48,708 nucleotides of DNA from a candidate division TA06 bacterium. GTDB lineage: Bacteria; Hydrothermota; DG-26; E44-bin18. Numbering within the stretch: the stretch's first letter is position 1; each line of letters begins with the position of its first letter. The stretch lies in contig SOJN01000046.1 of assembly GCA_004376575.1 (NCBI GenBank), positions 1-48,708 on the forward strand, given 5' to 3'. Shown piece after piece: positions 36,035 through 44,555 of this stretch. The notes below the pieces were generated by a model, which did no database searches, had not been told where the DNA came from, and worked only from the letters and a program-made list of their open reading frames with translations. The translations under genes were made by a program, and so were the position numbers.

Positions 36035-36181
36035 GTGCTCTGAACTTCTATTTTTCGATAATACCCTAACCCGCCCAAAAAATCAAACCCATTACATGGG
36101 CGCACTCCATCTGAGTCGACCTATTGGTCTTCAATTTCGTAATTTCTCAATTTCCTAATTTCGTGTCTTGAGGATTAGGAG

Positions 36182-36265
36182 CGGAGGGCGAGGGATTCGA
36201 ACCCCCAAGTCCCGAGGGACGGTGGATTTCAAATCCACTGCCTTACCAGTTAGGTCTAGCCCTCC
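36182..36265 (-). tRNA. tRNA-Ser (anticodon TGA)
   Basis: An 84-base cloverleaf on the reverse strand with acceptor GGAGGGC, anticodon arm GTGGA-TTTGAAA-TCCAC and a long variable arm (GTCCC-TCG-GGGAC). The T arm has GGGTTCGAATCCC. The anticodon TGA reads Ser codon TCA; it is not a selenocysteine tRNA (TCA). CCA is not encoded. A second Ser tRNA is about 150 bp away. Confidence 0.95.
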
Positions 36266-36367
36266 GTGTACGGAATGATGATACTGTCGGCCAATTGGCG
36301 TGTCAACTCGAATCAGAGGACATGATTAGTACTCAACACCATGCTTTGCCAGCGTGCAGTAGAGAAA

Positions 36368-36417
36368 TGTCAGAAAGTTGAAAATCCTTCGAGTATTCGG
36401 AGGGTCACGCACCGTCC
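36368..36417 (-). repeat. Hairpin plus GCACCGTCCCC composite, copy 2
   Basis: TCAGAAAGTTGAAAATCC continues into TTCGAGTATTCGGAGGG, then GCACCGTCCCC. It fuses the CCTTCGAGTATTCGGAGG hairpin with the REP core, the same order as at 32856. Confidence 0.75.
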
Positions 36418-36477
36418 CCAGTATACTCTCAGGCAGCAGGGCCGCGGTACTCAGGCTCGCTCGTCAGAAACGGGACG

Positions 36478-36972
36478 CTATTGTGTGCCGGCAATCGGTT
36501 TGGTGCTATTCCAAATCGCGCGTACTTCTCTCCACGCCCCGTCGGACTGGCGTTGCCAAATGCCAATGAAATTGACTTGGTCGCTAATCCCCTCGCCCCC
36601 GCCTTCTGGGACAATCACCCATTCGTATGAGCTACTTTCAAATGCCCAGTCACCAGAGACTATAACCTCTCTTTCCACTGTCTTAAGCTCTGTCATAGTG
36701 AAGTGATCGAAAAAGCCTTGCAGGAAACTGCGAATTTCTTCCTTTCCGGTTTTCCTTTCTACATTCGGCGGCATGAGAATCATATCATCCGCAGAATTGG
36801 CAATTATGACATCAACATCTTCGGATAACCAGGCTGCGTCTACCTCCTTTCTAGCCTGATCTAAGGCTTCTTTGCTCGTTGAATTTTCCCTTTGGCAGCC
36901 ATAAGTAAAGAAAAGCAGGATTAGAGTGACAATCCAAGTGGTTCTTGTGATCAACCGAATTGATTCTTTCAT
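36478..36972 (-). CDS. DUF4440/SnoaL-like lipoprotein
   Basis: A 164-residue protein. The lipobox is FTYGC at residues 22-26, so it should be a lipid-anchored protein. The mature part follows the DUF4440/SnoaL pattern: EVDAAWLSEDVDVIIANSADDMILMPPN, SYEWVIVPEGG and W..VRAIWN. Such proteins are dimeric ligand-binding or isomerase-like folds without a common reaction. The start has AAGGAGGAGAAA upstream. Confidence 0.85.
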   Translation of the reverse strand: MKESIRLITRTTWIVTLILLFFTYGCQRENSTSKEALDQARKEVDAAWLSEDVDVIIANSADDMILMPPNVERKTGKEEIRSFLQGFFDHFTMTELKTVEREVIVSGDWAFESSSYEWVIVPEGGGEGISDQVNFIGIWQRQSDGAWREVRAIWNSTKPIAGTQ

Positions 36973-37660
36973 TTTCTCCTCCTTACTGGTTAGACCAGCG
37001 TTAAGATTTCGAGTAACCCCAAATGTATCATTGGGGAGTTAATTTGCATAAAATGTCTGTGGACATCACCTCCTTCAACATTGAGTCATTGAAATTGCGA
37101 GCCGCCTAACATAAGTTTATCTGTACTAATAGAATCAAATCATGGCTATTCTTAACCACATAAACCTCCTGCGCTCCTGTTTTGCCGGAGTCGGCACGAG
37201 CAAAATCTCAGCAGTGTCTGGACAACACCTCTGAATTCGTTTTTAGAGTTATGAGAGATTGGTGATGGTGCTCGACTTTGTGACATTCCTCTCCTCAAAG
37301 ACGACAGAATCGTCACTTCCCAGAAAGAATTCTATGCCATCGTGAGGCGCAAGTCAACGAAACAATACCGTTGTCACTGCGATAGACTACTTGTGAAACT
37401 CGGTGCAGGACTGGTCGCTAACCTTTGTCCAGACCCGCAGGAGCCAAAGAGCCTTGCCCGCGCACTCAGGCATCGTCACCGGGTTTCATCTCACTAACCA
37501 CCTCCCGACTTCCTGGGACCCGTCGGGAACCTAATGTCCCTTCCCTTGGCCTCGAGTATGGCCCTCCTGCAGGATTTCTTGAAAACCTCGTCGTTTGGAT
37601 ACTCAAGCACTGTTACTACTGCTTTGTGGACATACCTCGGTGGTTGACACTATGACAGTT
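36973..37660. other. Intergenic region carrying an island repeat
   Basis: No coding frame is supported. Copy 2 of the island repeat is at 37291-37363. The rest (37380-37660) shows no recognisable gene. Confidence 0.5.
37291..37363 (+). repeat. Island repeat, copy 2 (best reference)
   Basis: It begins CTCCTCAAAGACGACAG, then AATCGTCACTTCCCAGAAAG, AATTCTATGCCATCGTGAGG and CGCAAGTCAACGAAAC. GACGA and TCGTC form a short hairpin and GAATTC is a local palindrome. Other copies are at 32648, 38971, 42354, 44359, 46585 and 47311. Confidence 0.8.
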
Positions 37661-37865
37661 CTATTCCAGTTTGCGCATTCGAGCCTTTGCCCTTCTGTAC
37701 AACTGACCCAGCAAGTAGTGCTTCAGTGACTGAAACGGCGAGTAACGCACAATCTCCGAATACGTTAGGCCTGCTCTCTCCTTCAATAAAACCAAGAGCT
37801 CATCTCTCAATCTCGTTTCTCTGCTCCCGGGATGCGCCCTTGTAGGTCAGTTTGGTTCTTTCCAC
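37661..37865 (-). pseudogene. Internally deleted RAYT (transposase) relic
   Basis: A non-coding remnant of the transposase at 40.7 kb. The first eleven codons (GTG-started VERTKLTYKGAS) match VRRARLTYKGAY. After a junction and frameshift, the 3' codons read RLRDELLVLLKERAGLTYS, then PFQSLKHYLLGQLYRRAKA, ending in a stop. They match the end of the intact transposase (RRLREELMIMLKDKAGLTYS, PFQSLKYSTLGKLYIRAKA). About 230 internal codons are gone. The composite hairpin repeat lies just upstream of its start, at 37891-37940. Confidence 0.82.
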
Positions 37866-37890
37866 GACACCGTAATACAGACCTACTGTC

Positions 37891-37940
37891 TGTCAAAATG
37901 TCAAGTCGAAGATCCTTCGAGTATTCGGAGGGTCGAAGAT
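37891..37940 (-). repeat. Hairpin composite, copy 3, beside the RAYT relic
   Basis: TGTCAAAATGTCAAG is followed by TCGAAGATCC and TTCGAGTATTCGGAGGGTC. The hairpin matches copies 1 and 2; the expected GCACCGT core is weaker further on (CCACGGTCCCC, about 37960-37970). Confidence 0.65.
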
Positions 37941-38018
37941 GCCGAGCTTGTCGAGGGCCACGGTCCCCAAGCATCTAAAGCGCGGAGCGCGTATATCGGA
38001 GTCGGTTGAATGCTCTGG

Positions 38019-38741
38019 TTATGTGTCCCCTGCTGAGTGGGTTTGCATTGAGAGCACTGCAAAAATCGTATTTCCTGACTTGCGAAATAGTTTTGGAAAC
38101 CAGCCGAGGAACACATCTTCCAGAGATGTCAGAAATACCGAGGAGGTTGGCAAGTTTGCGTATCGTGTTTCAAAGAACTCAATTATGAAATTCGTTTCAT
38201 CAACGACTTCCTTAAAACGGCGGTTATCGAAGTAGAATTTGTGCTCCGGATTGTTGTCGGGGAAGCTACCTAGAAGTAAGAACCTGAGTCTACTGTTCAA
38301 ACTTGGCATATTTGGAGTTGTAATAATTATCTTGCCATCTTTATCAAGAATCCGTTCTGCTTTCCTGAGCATCGCGCCTGGATCACTGAAGTGTTCCAAG
38401 ACCTCCCCCAGTATGATCCCATCGAATGCTTCACTCTGATCAAAATCATCAAAGGATGACTGAGTGAAAGTTACGTCCTGACCGCATTTTTCGGCCAGCC
38501 ATTGCGCTTGTTTCAGTCTTTCAGGCTCAAAGTCAATGCCGTGAACCCTATAGCCCCTGATGGCAAGTTCAATGGCAATGTCACCCGATGCGCAACCGAC
38601 ATCAAGAAGCCGGCTCCCCAAGGGGAGATGCTTACCAACTAGTTCGATGAGATCGTTCTTTCTTCTTTGATGTTGAAACAATCGAGTCCCTGTTAATCCT
38701 GTGGCATCTACAACGTCGGTCACGTCTATTCGAAGGCTCAT
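38019..38741 (-). CDS. Class I SAM-dependent methyltransferase
   Basis: A 240-residue methyltransferase. Motif I is LLDVGCASGDIAIELAIRGY, the acidic strand ends in GIDFEPE, and GIILGEVLEHFSDPGAML and TTPNMPSLNSRLRFL follow, the pattern of Ubi/COQ3-like and glycan or lipid O-methyltransferases. It could methylate a glycan or quinone; no neighbour decides. A GAGG-like ribosome-binding site precedes the ATG. It lies between repeats, so it was probably acquired. Confidence 0.87.
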   Translation of the reverse strand: MSLRIDVTDVVDATGLTGTRLFQHQRRKNDLIELVGKHLPLGSRLLDVGCASGDIAIELAIRGYRVHGIDFEPERLKQAQWLAEKCGQDVTFTQSSFDDFDQSEAFDGIILGEVLEHFSDPGAMLRKAERILDKDGKIIITTPNMPSLNSRLRFLLLGSFPDNNPEHKFYFDNRRFKEVVDETNFIIEFFETRYANLPTSSVFLTSLEDVFLGWFPKLFRKSGNTIFAVLSMQTHSAGDT

Positions 38742-38827
38742 CTACTTTTGCCTCAATCACTCATTCTGATGATATTGGACATATAACATTGTTTATGCCG
38801 ATCCGCATAACAGCCCATGACTTCCTT

Positions 38828-38838
38828 GGGGACGGTGC
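38828..38838 (+). repeat. REP copy (CCCC subtype)
   Basis: GGGGACGGTGC followed by CCCTTCAC, the second subtype of the repeat also seen at 33517 and 46480. Confidence 0.65.
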
Positions 38839-38970
38839 CCCTTCACAACTCAGAACGTAGATCGCAGAACTTAGATCGAAAAACACGTGACTGCTTGGGC
38901 CTGGTACTCGGAACAGCCCTTATCTTCGGTCCTTCCACAGACCCAGGATCTCTGCTTGGTATTTTGCCCT

Positions 38971-39037
38971 GGAAGACGACAGAATCGTCACCTCTCAAAA
39001 GGCATTCTATGCCATCAGACTTTATGGGTCAACGAAA
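38971..39037 (+). repeat. Island repeat, copy 3
   Basis: GAAGACGACAGAATCGTCAC, CTCTCAAAAGG, CATTCTATGCCATC and GGTCAACGAAAG follow the reference copy. It lies at the start of a segmental duplication. Confidence 0.7.
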
Positions 39038-39285
39038 GAATATGGCTTGAGGGCCAATGCCAGATTTGATTCCCTGACCTTTTGGGACCGAGATGGGCTC
39101 AGCCGAAAAGACCCGGCCAGACCATTACTCCTTTCTGATGTTCTGGCAAAGTGTTTACAGTTTCAGTTTGTCTGACGAGTGGTAGAACATACTCCGGTTG
39201 CAAAACAGTCAACCCAGGCACGCCTATCGGATGCCTGTAGAAAAGAACTTGCTCTGCCATCCAGTGCGCGGCTACAATAGGTTCG

Positions 39286-39423
39286 ATGCCTGCAGTCGTT
39301 GAGAAGAACACATGGAACCGCCGTGCAAGGCCCCTAAAAATGGGCCTGGGCATCCTGCAGGTTCTTATTGGCCTAGGTGGCGGTGGGGGTCATATTGACA
39401 CCGATTTTGAGTATGTTGTCTAG
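39286..39423 (+). pseudogene. Truncated copy of the 44.6-kb membrane protein gene
   Basis: An ATG-started frame of 45 codons reads MPAVVEKNTWNRRARPLKMG, then LGILQVLIGLGGGGG. The gene at 44556 reads MTPAAEKNTSNRRARRLRMG, then QGILQVLIGLGVVGGG. The match then stops and the frame ends after about 46 codons, without the later membrane segments. The upstream DNA is also duplicated, including GGGACCGAGATGGGCTCAG and GGCTACAATAGGTTCGATG. Confidence 0.82.
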
Positions 39424-39537
39424 ATGCTCCACCACACCTTTGAACACGGCGACTGGGACAACCTTGATTGGGCGAAGCCTGGCAAGCAGACGGACCCCAC
39501 ATTCTAGAGTGACAAAAGCGAAAGTAAGGGGGATAGA

Positions 39538-40587
39538 ATGAAAACACTTATAACACTTGTTACTGTTTTCAGTTTGTCTTTGTGGTCTGCAACTTCCTTT
39601 TGCTCCAATGGTGTATTAGAGAAGTACAAATACCGCTACGCATCTTTTGAAGAAGCTGATGTTGATACGGTTATCAAATTACTGTACCATTCTGATGCAG
39701 AGGTCAGAAATGAAGCAGCCACACTTGTTGATGTAGCATTCTCCAAGGGATTTGTCTCTGCGAGGAAAGCTCTACCACGTCTTATCGAAATCCTGGAATC
39801 AGACAGCAACAGCACTGTCCAAGTCTCTGCTGCCATTGCTCTCGGCAGGTCTGGACAGAGAAGAGTAGTAGGACATTTGATTGAGGCGGCGAAAGTCAAC
39901 GATTCTTCACAGCCCGTGCTGATAGCCGCAATAATGGACTACTTCCCGAAGGAAGCAGCAACCAAGAAAGAACTGCATGAAGTGGCCAATATAGCCGTCC
40001 AAAACATGAACACTACGCACTATTGGCTGCGCTTTAGGTCCGTCGAATGGGTTGGTGAATACAGGGATAGGGATGAGCGCATGAAACGACTTTTTCTGCA
40101 GTCGTTCATCGACCATTATGAGCATCCTGTACCGTCATTCAAGGATAGCATCATACCCGGCACCAGCGGCAGAACCCAGTGGGAGACATTGTCTGAGTGG
40201 TACGAAGTATATCTTCTTTCCTTTGAACCAGATTTGCTGATTCCGCTGCTGGGCCATTCAAATCTACAGATAAGACTGAAGGTTGCTCTAACATTAGCCA
40301 GGTTGCACGATAAGAGGAGCATTGGTCCGCTCATCGAAATCCTGAGGAATGGAAGTGACTATGACCATGGATCTAGATGCCACGCTGCCAGAGCTTTGCC
40401 AAGGGACAAGAGGAGCATTTCGGCCTTGAAGGATGTCATGAATGACCAATTTGCCATCGAGGGCAAGGACGGTAAGCCGTACAGGGTAGTCGCCGACTGT
40501 GCGTATGAAGCCTTGATGAGGATGGGCATAGTGGTTGATGAACCTCAGGATATAAGGGACTCAAGGCCCCTACGACACAGATTATAG
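39538..40587 (+). CDS. Secreted HEAT-repeat protein
   Basis: A 349-residue protein. Residues 1-22 form a signal peptide (MKTLITLVTVFSLSLWSATSFC), so it is exported. About seven HEAT-like repeats follow (LLYHSDAEVRNEAATL, VSAAIALGRSGQRR, LRLKVALTLARLHDKRSIGPLIEIL). The pattern is alpha-solenoid binding. Its 3' end lies only a few bases before the first REP unit at 40598, so its original tail may have been lost. A GGGGGATAGA site precedes the ATG. It is not closely related to the HEAT pair at the start of the window. Confidence 0.87.
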   Translation: MKTLITLVTVFSLSLWSATSFCSNGVLEKYKYRYASFEEADVDTVIKLLYHSDAEVRNEAATLVDVAFSKGFVSARKALPRLIEILESDSNSTVQVSAAIALGRSGQRRVVGHLIEAAKVNDSSQPVLIAAIMDYFPKEAATKKELHEVANIAVQNMNTTHYWLRFRSVEWVGEYRDRDERMKRLFLQSFIDHYEHPVPSFKDSIIPGTSGRTQWETLSEWYEVYLLSFEPDLLIPLLGHSNLQIRLKVALTLARLHDKRSIGPLIEILRNGSDYDHGSRCHAARALPRDKRSISALKDVMNDQFAIEGKDGKPYRVVADCAYEALMRMGIVVDEPQDIRDSRPLRHRL

Positions 40588-40597
40588 ATTGAGACTT

Positions 40598-40645
40598 GGG
40601 GACGGTGCTTGACATTTTAGACTTGGGGACGGTGCTTGACATTTT
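40598..40645 (+). repeat. Two direct REP copies upstream of the RAYT
   Basis: Two copies of ACTTGGGGACGGTGCTTGAC extended by ATTTT lie head to tail with a 7-bp gap. They end about 25 bp before the transposase start, the usual relation of REPs to their transposase gene. Confidence 0.85.
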
Positions 40646-40670
40646 GGCAGAACGAGTTTAACATTGGGCA

Positions 40671-41573
40671 GTGCGCAGAGCAAGACTAACCTATAAGGGT
40701 GCGTACCACCACGTGATGAATCGGGGTCATGGCGGAGAGAAGATACTCCTGGATGAGGTAGCCAAGACCTGTTTTCTCGAGATCCTCGAGCGCAGGTCCG
40801 TGGCCCAGAAGATAAGAATCTTCACGTACTGCATTATGGACAATCACTATCATATCGTTCTGCAAAACTCCAGTGGAAAGCTGTCCGAATTCATGAAGCA
40901 ACTGAATGGGGAATATGGAGCCTACTACCGAAGGAGAGCTGGAGGATCCGGCTATGTGTTTCAGGGTAGGTTCAAATCAACACTCATACAAGAAGACAAG
41001 TACATGGATATGGCAATCCTCTATACTTTGCTGAATCCGGTGCGCGCGCGAATAGCGAGTAGTCCCTGGCGATACAAATGGTCAAGCATAAGGGAGTATT
41101 TCACTCACAGGAGGGCTACGTTCATCGACAGCGGATTCGTCGAAGAACTGTTTGGAGAAAAGAAGGTTCTGAGGAGTCTACTGAAGGAGTGGACAGAACA
41201 AGAACTACCCGTAGAGAAGACGAGGATGGGGTACGCTCTTGGAGACGACAGCTTCATCGAAGCTGCTATCAGGAGGTTTGACCGACGGAAAAGGAAATCG
41301 AAGTCCAGGCGGATGCGGATGGAAGAGCACGATTTCCCAGCAGTTGACAAGCTGATAAGGGATTTCGAAAAAAGGAAGCAGCTGGGAATAGAGAAGATAG
41401 ATCCAGGGACTAGAGTCGGGAGGAGACTCCGGGAAGAGCTAATGATCATGCTGAAAGACAAGGCTGGGCTGACATACTCAAGAATAGCAGAATACGCGCC
41501 GTTTCAGTCACTCAAGTACTCCACACTCGGAAAGTTGTATATAAGGGCGAAGGCAAAAGGCTACAAGAAATAG
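40671..41573 (+). CDS. REP-associated tyrosine transposase (RAYT)
   Basis: A 300-residue Y1/HUH transposase of the RAYT (TnpA_REP) type. YHHVMNRG opens the domain, YCIMDNHYHIVLQ carries the HUH metal-binding pair HYH, GYVFQGRFKS follows, and LYTLLNPVRARIA contains the probable catalytic Tyr. A C-terminal helical extension (about 185-300) ends in LTYSRIAEYAPFQSLKYSTL, similar to the DnaA-like ends of many such proteins. The start is GTG. It is bracketed by GGGGACGGTGC repeats. Such enzymes mobilise or maintain REP elements but are often single-copy and domesticated. Confidence 0.92.
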   Translation: MRRARLTYKGAYHHVMNRGHGGEKILLDEVAKTCFLEILERRSVAQKIRIFTYCIMDNHYHIVLQNSSGKLSEFMKQLNGEYGAYYRRRAGGSGYVFQGRFKSTLIQEDKYMDMAILYTLLNPVRARIASSPWRYKWSSIREYFTHRRATFIDSGFVEELFGEKKVLRSLLKEWTEQELPVEKTRMGYALGDDSFIEAAIRRFDRRKRKSKSRRMRMEEHDFPAVDKLIRDFEKRKQLGIEKIDPGTRVGRRLREELMIMLKDKAGLTYSRIAEYAPFQSLKYSTLGKLYIRAKAKGYKK

Positions 41574-42260
41574 GGGAAAATGCCAAAATGCCAAGCACCG
41601 TCCCCGCACATAGATGGCTGCCATAATGATTTGATTCTGGATTAGCAATCCTGATATAGTTGAGTCCGCTACTCCCTTAAACCAGTCTATTTCTGTCTCA
41701 TTGACCAGATAGATGCAAATATTCCTCGCAACAATTGTACCGAATTTTCTTAGAAAGACTTCCCGGAGTTTTCCATATTCTTTGTCGTCAGCAGACTTTG
41801 GATCACCCTTTGTTTGATAAAGAAGGATATATGTTACATCTATGGATTCCTTGTTTGGGACTACTCGTTCTTTTTCAAATGACAATATTTTTTCAACCAC
41901 GTGGCTTAAGGGCAATCCTTCCCTATTATTTTCTTGAGTCAAAAGCCCTTGTGACTTTAGTCTTTTGATAATTTTATCAGCAATGTCTGCTTTGAACCTC
42001 TCCTGATCAGAGATGTATCGTTGTTCACAGATTTCATACCATGAATCCCTCGCCTCGCGTATCATTTTTCTTTTTCTAGGGTTACTACCAAAGGTTTCGT
42101 GGCAAGTCGGGCAAAGGGGAGCTGCATTATCAAAGGTGTTCGTACCGTTTTCTTGCTCTGGAATGATATGGTGGACTTCAATCCCCAGTGCTTGGCACAG
42201 ACAGCAAGAAAAGTGACTTTTCTTTCTAACATCTGTTTTTGTTTTTTCGGAAAAAGGCAT
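41508..42260 (-). pseudogene. HNH endonuclease gene with transposon-derived 3' end
   Basis: The N-terminal 60 residues are a complete HNH nuclease motif: CCLCQ, EVHHIIPEQENG, NAAPLCPTCHETFGSN. The C-terminal part (about 90-215) is an unrecognised helical and beta domain. From about residue 219 the reading frame runs through the inverted REP and then the antisense strand of the transposase end. The last 32 codons are therefore foreign. The gene was evidently truncated by the transposon insertion, and whether the product is still active is unclear. HNH proteins of this kind often belong to defence or mobile elements. Confidence 0.82.
41586..41605 (-). repeat. Inverted REP copy downstream of the RAYT
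   Basis: AAATGCCAAGCACCGTCCCC is the inverse of the units at 40598 and 40625, so the transposase is flanked by oppositely oriented REPs. It is also read as the last codons of the gene on the reverse strand. Confidence 0.8.
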
Positions 42261-42353
42261 TATGTTCTTCTATTTTAGTCTTCATAGCAATGATTATCTT
42301 GAACCGTACGATACTCGATGTGCAGTGGACGGCACTTCACTTCTTGGCACTAT

Positions 42354-42410
42354 CTCCCCAAATACGATGGAATCATCACTTCCCAGAGGTTTATGCCTGT
42401 CCCCACGAGG
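42354..42410 (+). repeat. Island repeat, copy 4 (divergent)
   Basis: TCTCCCCAAATACGATGGAA, TCATCACTTCCCAGAG and a TATGCC match the reference copy; the rest is divergent. Confidence 0.5.
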
Positions 42411-42416
42411 TTCGAG

Positions 42417-43076
42417 CTATTCCTGTCTCGCCATTTCACGTTGAATCGTTGCCAGGACCTTCTGGGCCTCTTCCTGGCTGTAGTCATAACAGTCATAGAC
42501 TGGGTAAATATAACGTACGTTTCTGTTAGTGTTCAACTTGAAGGTGCAATATGTATCACGGTAGGAGCCGAACACGTCCCTATATAACACCAGCAAATGC
42601 AGGAAGAACGTGCCGTCCGCTCCTACTCTTGATTCCTCAAGCTTCCACATCTGTGCATACGAGAACGAGTCCTTAGGAGGGATGTACTTAGAGAACCGTC
42701 CAGACAAGATGTCAAGGCATGCTGGGAATGTCGCACATGTGTCCAGCAGTGAGTCTCGCACACTGACCCTATCCATGCCGAATTCATAGACTTCGGAGAC
42801 GAGGTGGATGACCTCTGCCAAGGTACTCTGCTTGTTCTTCATCTTGACATCAGCTGTTACCGCTTCTGGCCGAGCACCAATAAACTGACCGTGGCTCAAT
42901 TCGAGGGCAAGAAAAGCCCTGAGTGTCTCTTGGTAGCTGCTTCTCGTGAGCGTCGTCTGTTCCTTCATTTCTCGCAACATGTAGAAAGTGAGAGCAACGT
43001 ACACACACGTGACCACCAATACCAGAGCTGGCGTCCAGTTCTTGATCCAGTTCGGAAAAGAAGCTCTAGCTCCCAT
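42417..43076 (-). CDS. Single-TM protein of unknown function
   Basis: I do not recognise a family. The 219-residue product has one hydrophobic segment near the N-terminus (WTPALVLVVTCVYVALTFYML, about residues 14-35). A charged coiled-coil stretch (EMKEQTTLTRSSYQETLR) and a cytoplasmic or extracytoplasmic domain follow, with no catalytic motif. It resembles the single-TM proteins found next to accessory or defence genes. GGAG at good spacing precedes the ATG, and a TTGACA/TACTCT promoter lies upstream. Confidence 0.75.
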   Translation of the reverse strand: MGARASFPNWIKNWTPALVLVVTCVYVALTFYMLREMKEQTTLTRSSYQETLRAFLALELSHGQFIGARPEAVTADVKMKNKQSTLAEVIHLVSEVYEFGMDRVSVRDSLLDTCATFPACLDILSGRFSKYIPPKDSFSYAQMWKLEESRVGADGTFFLHLLVLYRDVFGSYRDTYCTFKLNTNRNVRYIYPVYDCYDYSQEEAQKVLATIQREMARQE

Positions 43077-43144
43077 TGGGATGTCTCCAAGACAACTCGA
43101 TCTTCAAGCCAAACAAGAAGCTCCCTCTTGTTCAGCCTACTTAT

Positions 43145-43173
43145 AGAGTATCAAGAAGTTACACAAGTGTCAA
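43145..43173 (-). promoter_or_regulatory. sigma70-type promoter for the single-TM gene
   Basis: On the reverse strand a perfect TTGACA is followed after 17 bp by TACTCT. The transcript start would lie about 60 bases before the ATG at 43076. Confidence 0.6.
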
Positions 43174-43615
43174 TGCTCGACCCGTCGCTCTTGCTTCTCC
43201 ACAATAAGGTGGACTGGATTCAGCATGGTCTGACTCAGGGCACGAAGGAGTCATTGCACAGGCGGATGGCGTACGTAGCAGGCCTTCGACAACAATGTCA
43301 TAACGTCGCGCCAGGCACCAACGCAGACCATCAGGGAGGGGTGGCCAGCCTCTGTCCAGATCGGGAACCCCGCTTGCCCTCAGCCCTTCGGTCAACCAAG
43401 CTCGAACTAAGGCAAAGGGAAAGATTGAAGGGCCGGGCTCACACCGGGGCAGTCTGACGAAGCTATCCGAGCAAGGGCAGGCAAGAGCTAAAGATTTTTG
43501 CCCGGCGCTCGTGTGCCTGTAGCCAACCGGAGCCGGGATGGTCTCAGGTCAGTGAGATCGGGGGCAAAGGTCTACAAGTTTACGACTGTACCCACCGTTT
43601 TTCATACAGCAGATG
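43174..43615. other. Intergenic region without a supported gene
   Basis: A GC-richer block than its flanks. A reverse-strand frame of 78 codons has no ribosome-binding site or recognisable domain. Several GCCCGG-type inverted words suggest structured or decayed DNA, but nothing definite. Confidence 0.4.
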
Positions 43616-44356
43616 CTAGCCGAACAATTCCTTCTCGATGATCTTCATATACTTGTTGACATAGAACATGTCTGGTTCATGCCTGGACGCTCGCACTCTG
43701 ATGTCAAATTGCGGTTCGGCGATGTTGTTGCAATCAAACAGAATTAGGCCTACGCCGAAGATCAAACACAGCGCATCGAGTTTTGCGATGTCATCCTGAG
43801 CAGAGGTCTTTGGAACAACTATATACGATTTATGGCTGAACAGCTTATATGAACACGCCTGGCCGAAGGCTGTAATCAGATCTTTTGTGTTCGTCTTTAT
43901 CTCCGCGGAGACTATGTCTGTCGGAAACTTCACGATATCGCTCCTACGTGATTCGCGTATGCCAATCACATCTGGCGTTCCCCACTTGTCCCTGAACTTG
44001 TTCCCTCCCAGTGGCATTGCCTTAGTACATTCCTCGAGTTCGCTTTTCAACCATTCCGCGAAAGGCCCATAAAAGCACTGTTCCTCTATCCCTTCGGGTT
44101 CTGGGGAAATGGGCTCCGGCACAACCAGCTCTTCGTCCCTGAACTTGGTGTGCCTATAGAGCCCTCGTGCAGGCTTGTAGACTTGCTCGGGCAACAACCC
44201 CTCTAGCTCCCAAATCGTTCTTTCCACCGTCTTGAAAGCGACATCAGGGAGCTCTTCATCTATCTTCCTTACGAGACGAGAGTAACGGACACCTTGGGGC
44301 TCCGACAGTAATATGTCTAATGCCCTAGATAGGATCCTATCTTTCTTCGTTGCCAT
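43616..44356 (-). CDS. PD-(D/E)XK nuclease-like protein with N-terminal winged helix
   Basis: A 246-residue protein. Residues about 1-70 form a helical or winged-helix domain (KKDRILSRALDILLSEPQGV, FKTVERTIWEL). The centre has GTPDVIGIRES and IVSAEIKTN, the D...ExK pattern of PD-(D/E)XK nucleases, followed by AFGQACSYKLFSHKSYIVVP. This resembles restriction-like nucleases of accessory regions. Next to an HNH gene it may be part of a decayed defence region, but no partner methylase or ATPase is seen. Confidence 0.78.
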   Translation of the reverse strand: MATKKDRILSRALDILLSEPQGVRYSRLVRKIDEELPDVAFKTVERTIWELEGLLPEQVYKPARGLYRHTKFRDEELVVPEPISPEPEGIEEQCFYGPFAEWLKSELEECTKAMPLGGNKFRDKWGTPDVIGIRESRRSDIVKFPTDIVSAEIKTNTKDLITAFGQACSYKLFSHKSYIVVPKTSAQDDIAKLDALCLIFGVGLILFDCNNIAEPQFDIRVRASRHEPDMFYVNKYMKIIEKELFG

Positions 44357-44358
44357 TG

Positions 44359-44431
44359 TCTCCCCCGAGTCGCCGGAATCGTCACTTCCCAGAATGAATT
44401 CTATGCCATCGTGGGGCCCAAGTCAACGAGA
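44359..44431 (+). repeat. Island repeat, copy 5
   Basis: TCTCCCCCGAGTCGCCGGAA, TCGTCACTTCCCAGAATG, AATTCTATGCCATCGTGGGG and AAGTCAACGAGAG follow the reference. It is directly upstream of the preceding nuclease gene and begins the downstream half of the segmental duplication. Confidence 0.75.
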
Positions 44432-44555
44432 GATTGTGACTTGAGCGACAATGTCAGGTCTGACTCCCTGACGTTTTGGGACCGAGATGGGCTCAGTGGG
44501 ATGTTTGCAGAAAAGGCCTTGCTCTGCCAGCCAGTGCACGGCTACAATAGGTTCG

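Noticed and set aside
36182-36265. A selenocysteine tRNA was considered.
   Set aside because: The anticodon is TGA (serine), not TCA, and the arms are those of an ordinary tRNA-Ser.
37425-37655. A 76-codon plus-strand frame upstream of the RAYT relic.
   Set aside because: No ribosome-binding site, no domain; it is probably chance.
43159-43395. A 78-codon minus-strand frame.
   Set aside because: No ribosome-binding site and no domain; the promoter at 43145-43173 overlaps its end.
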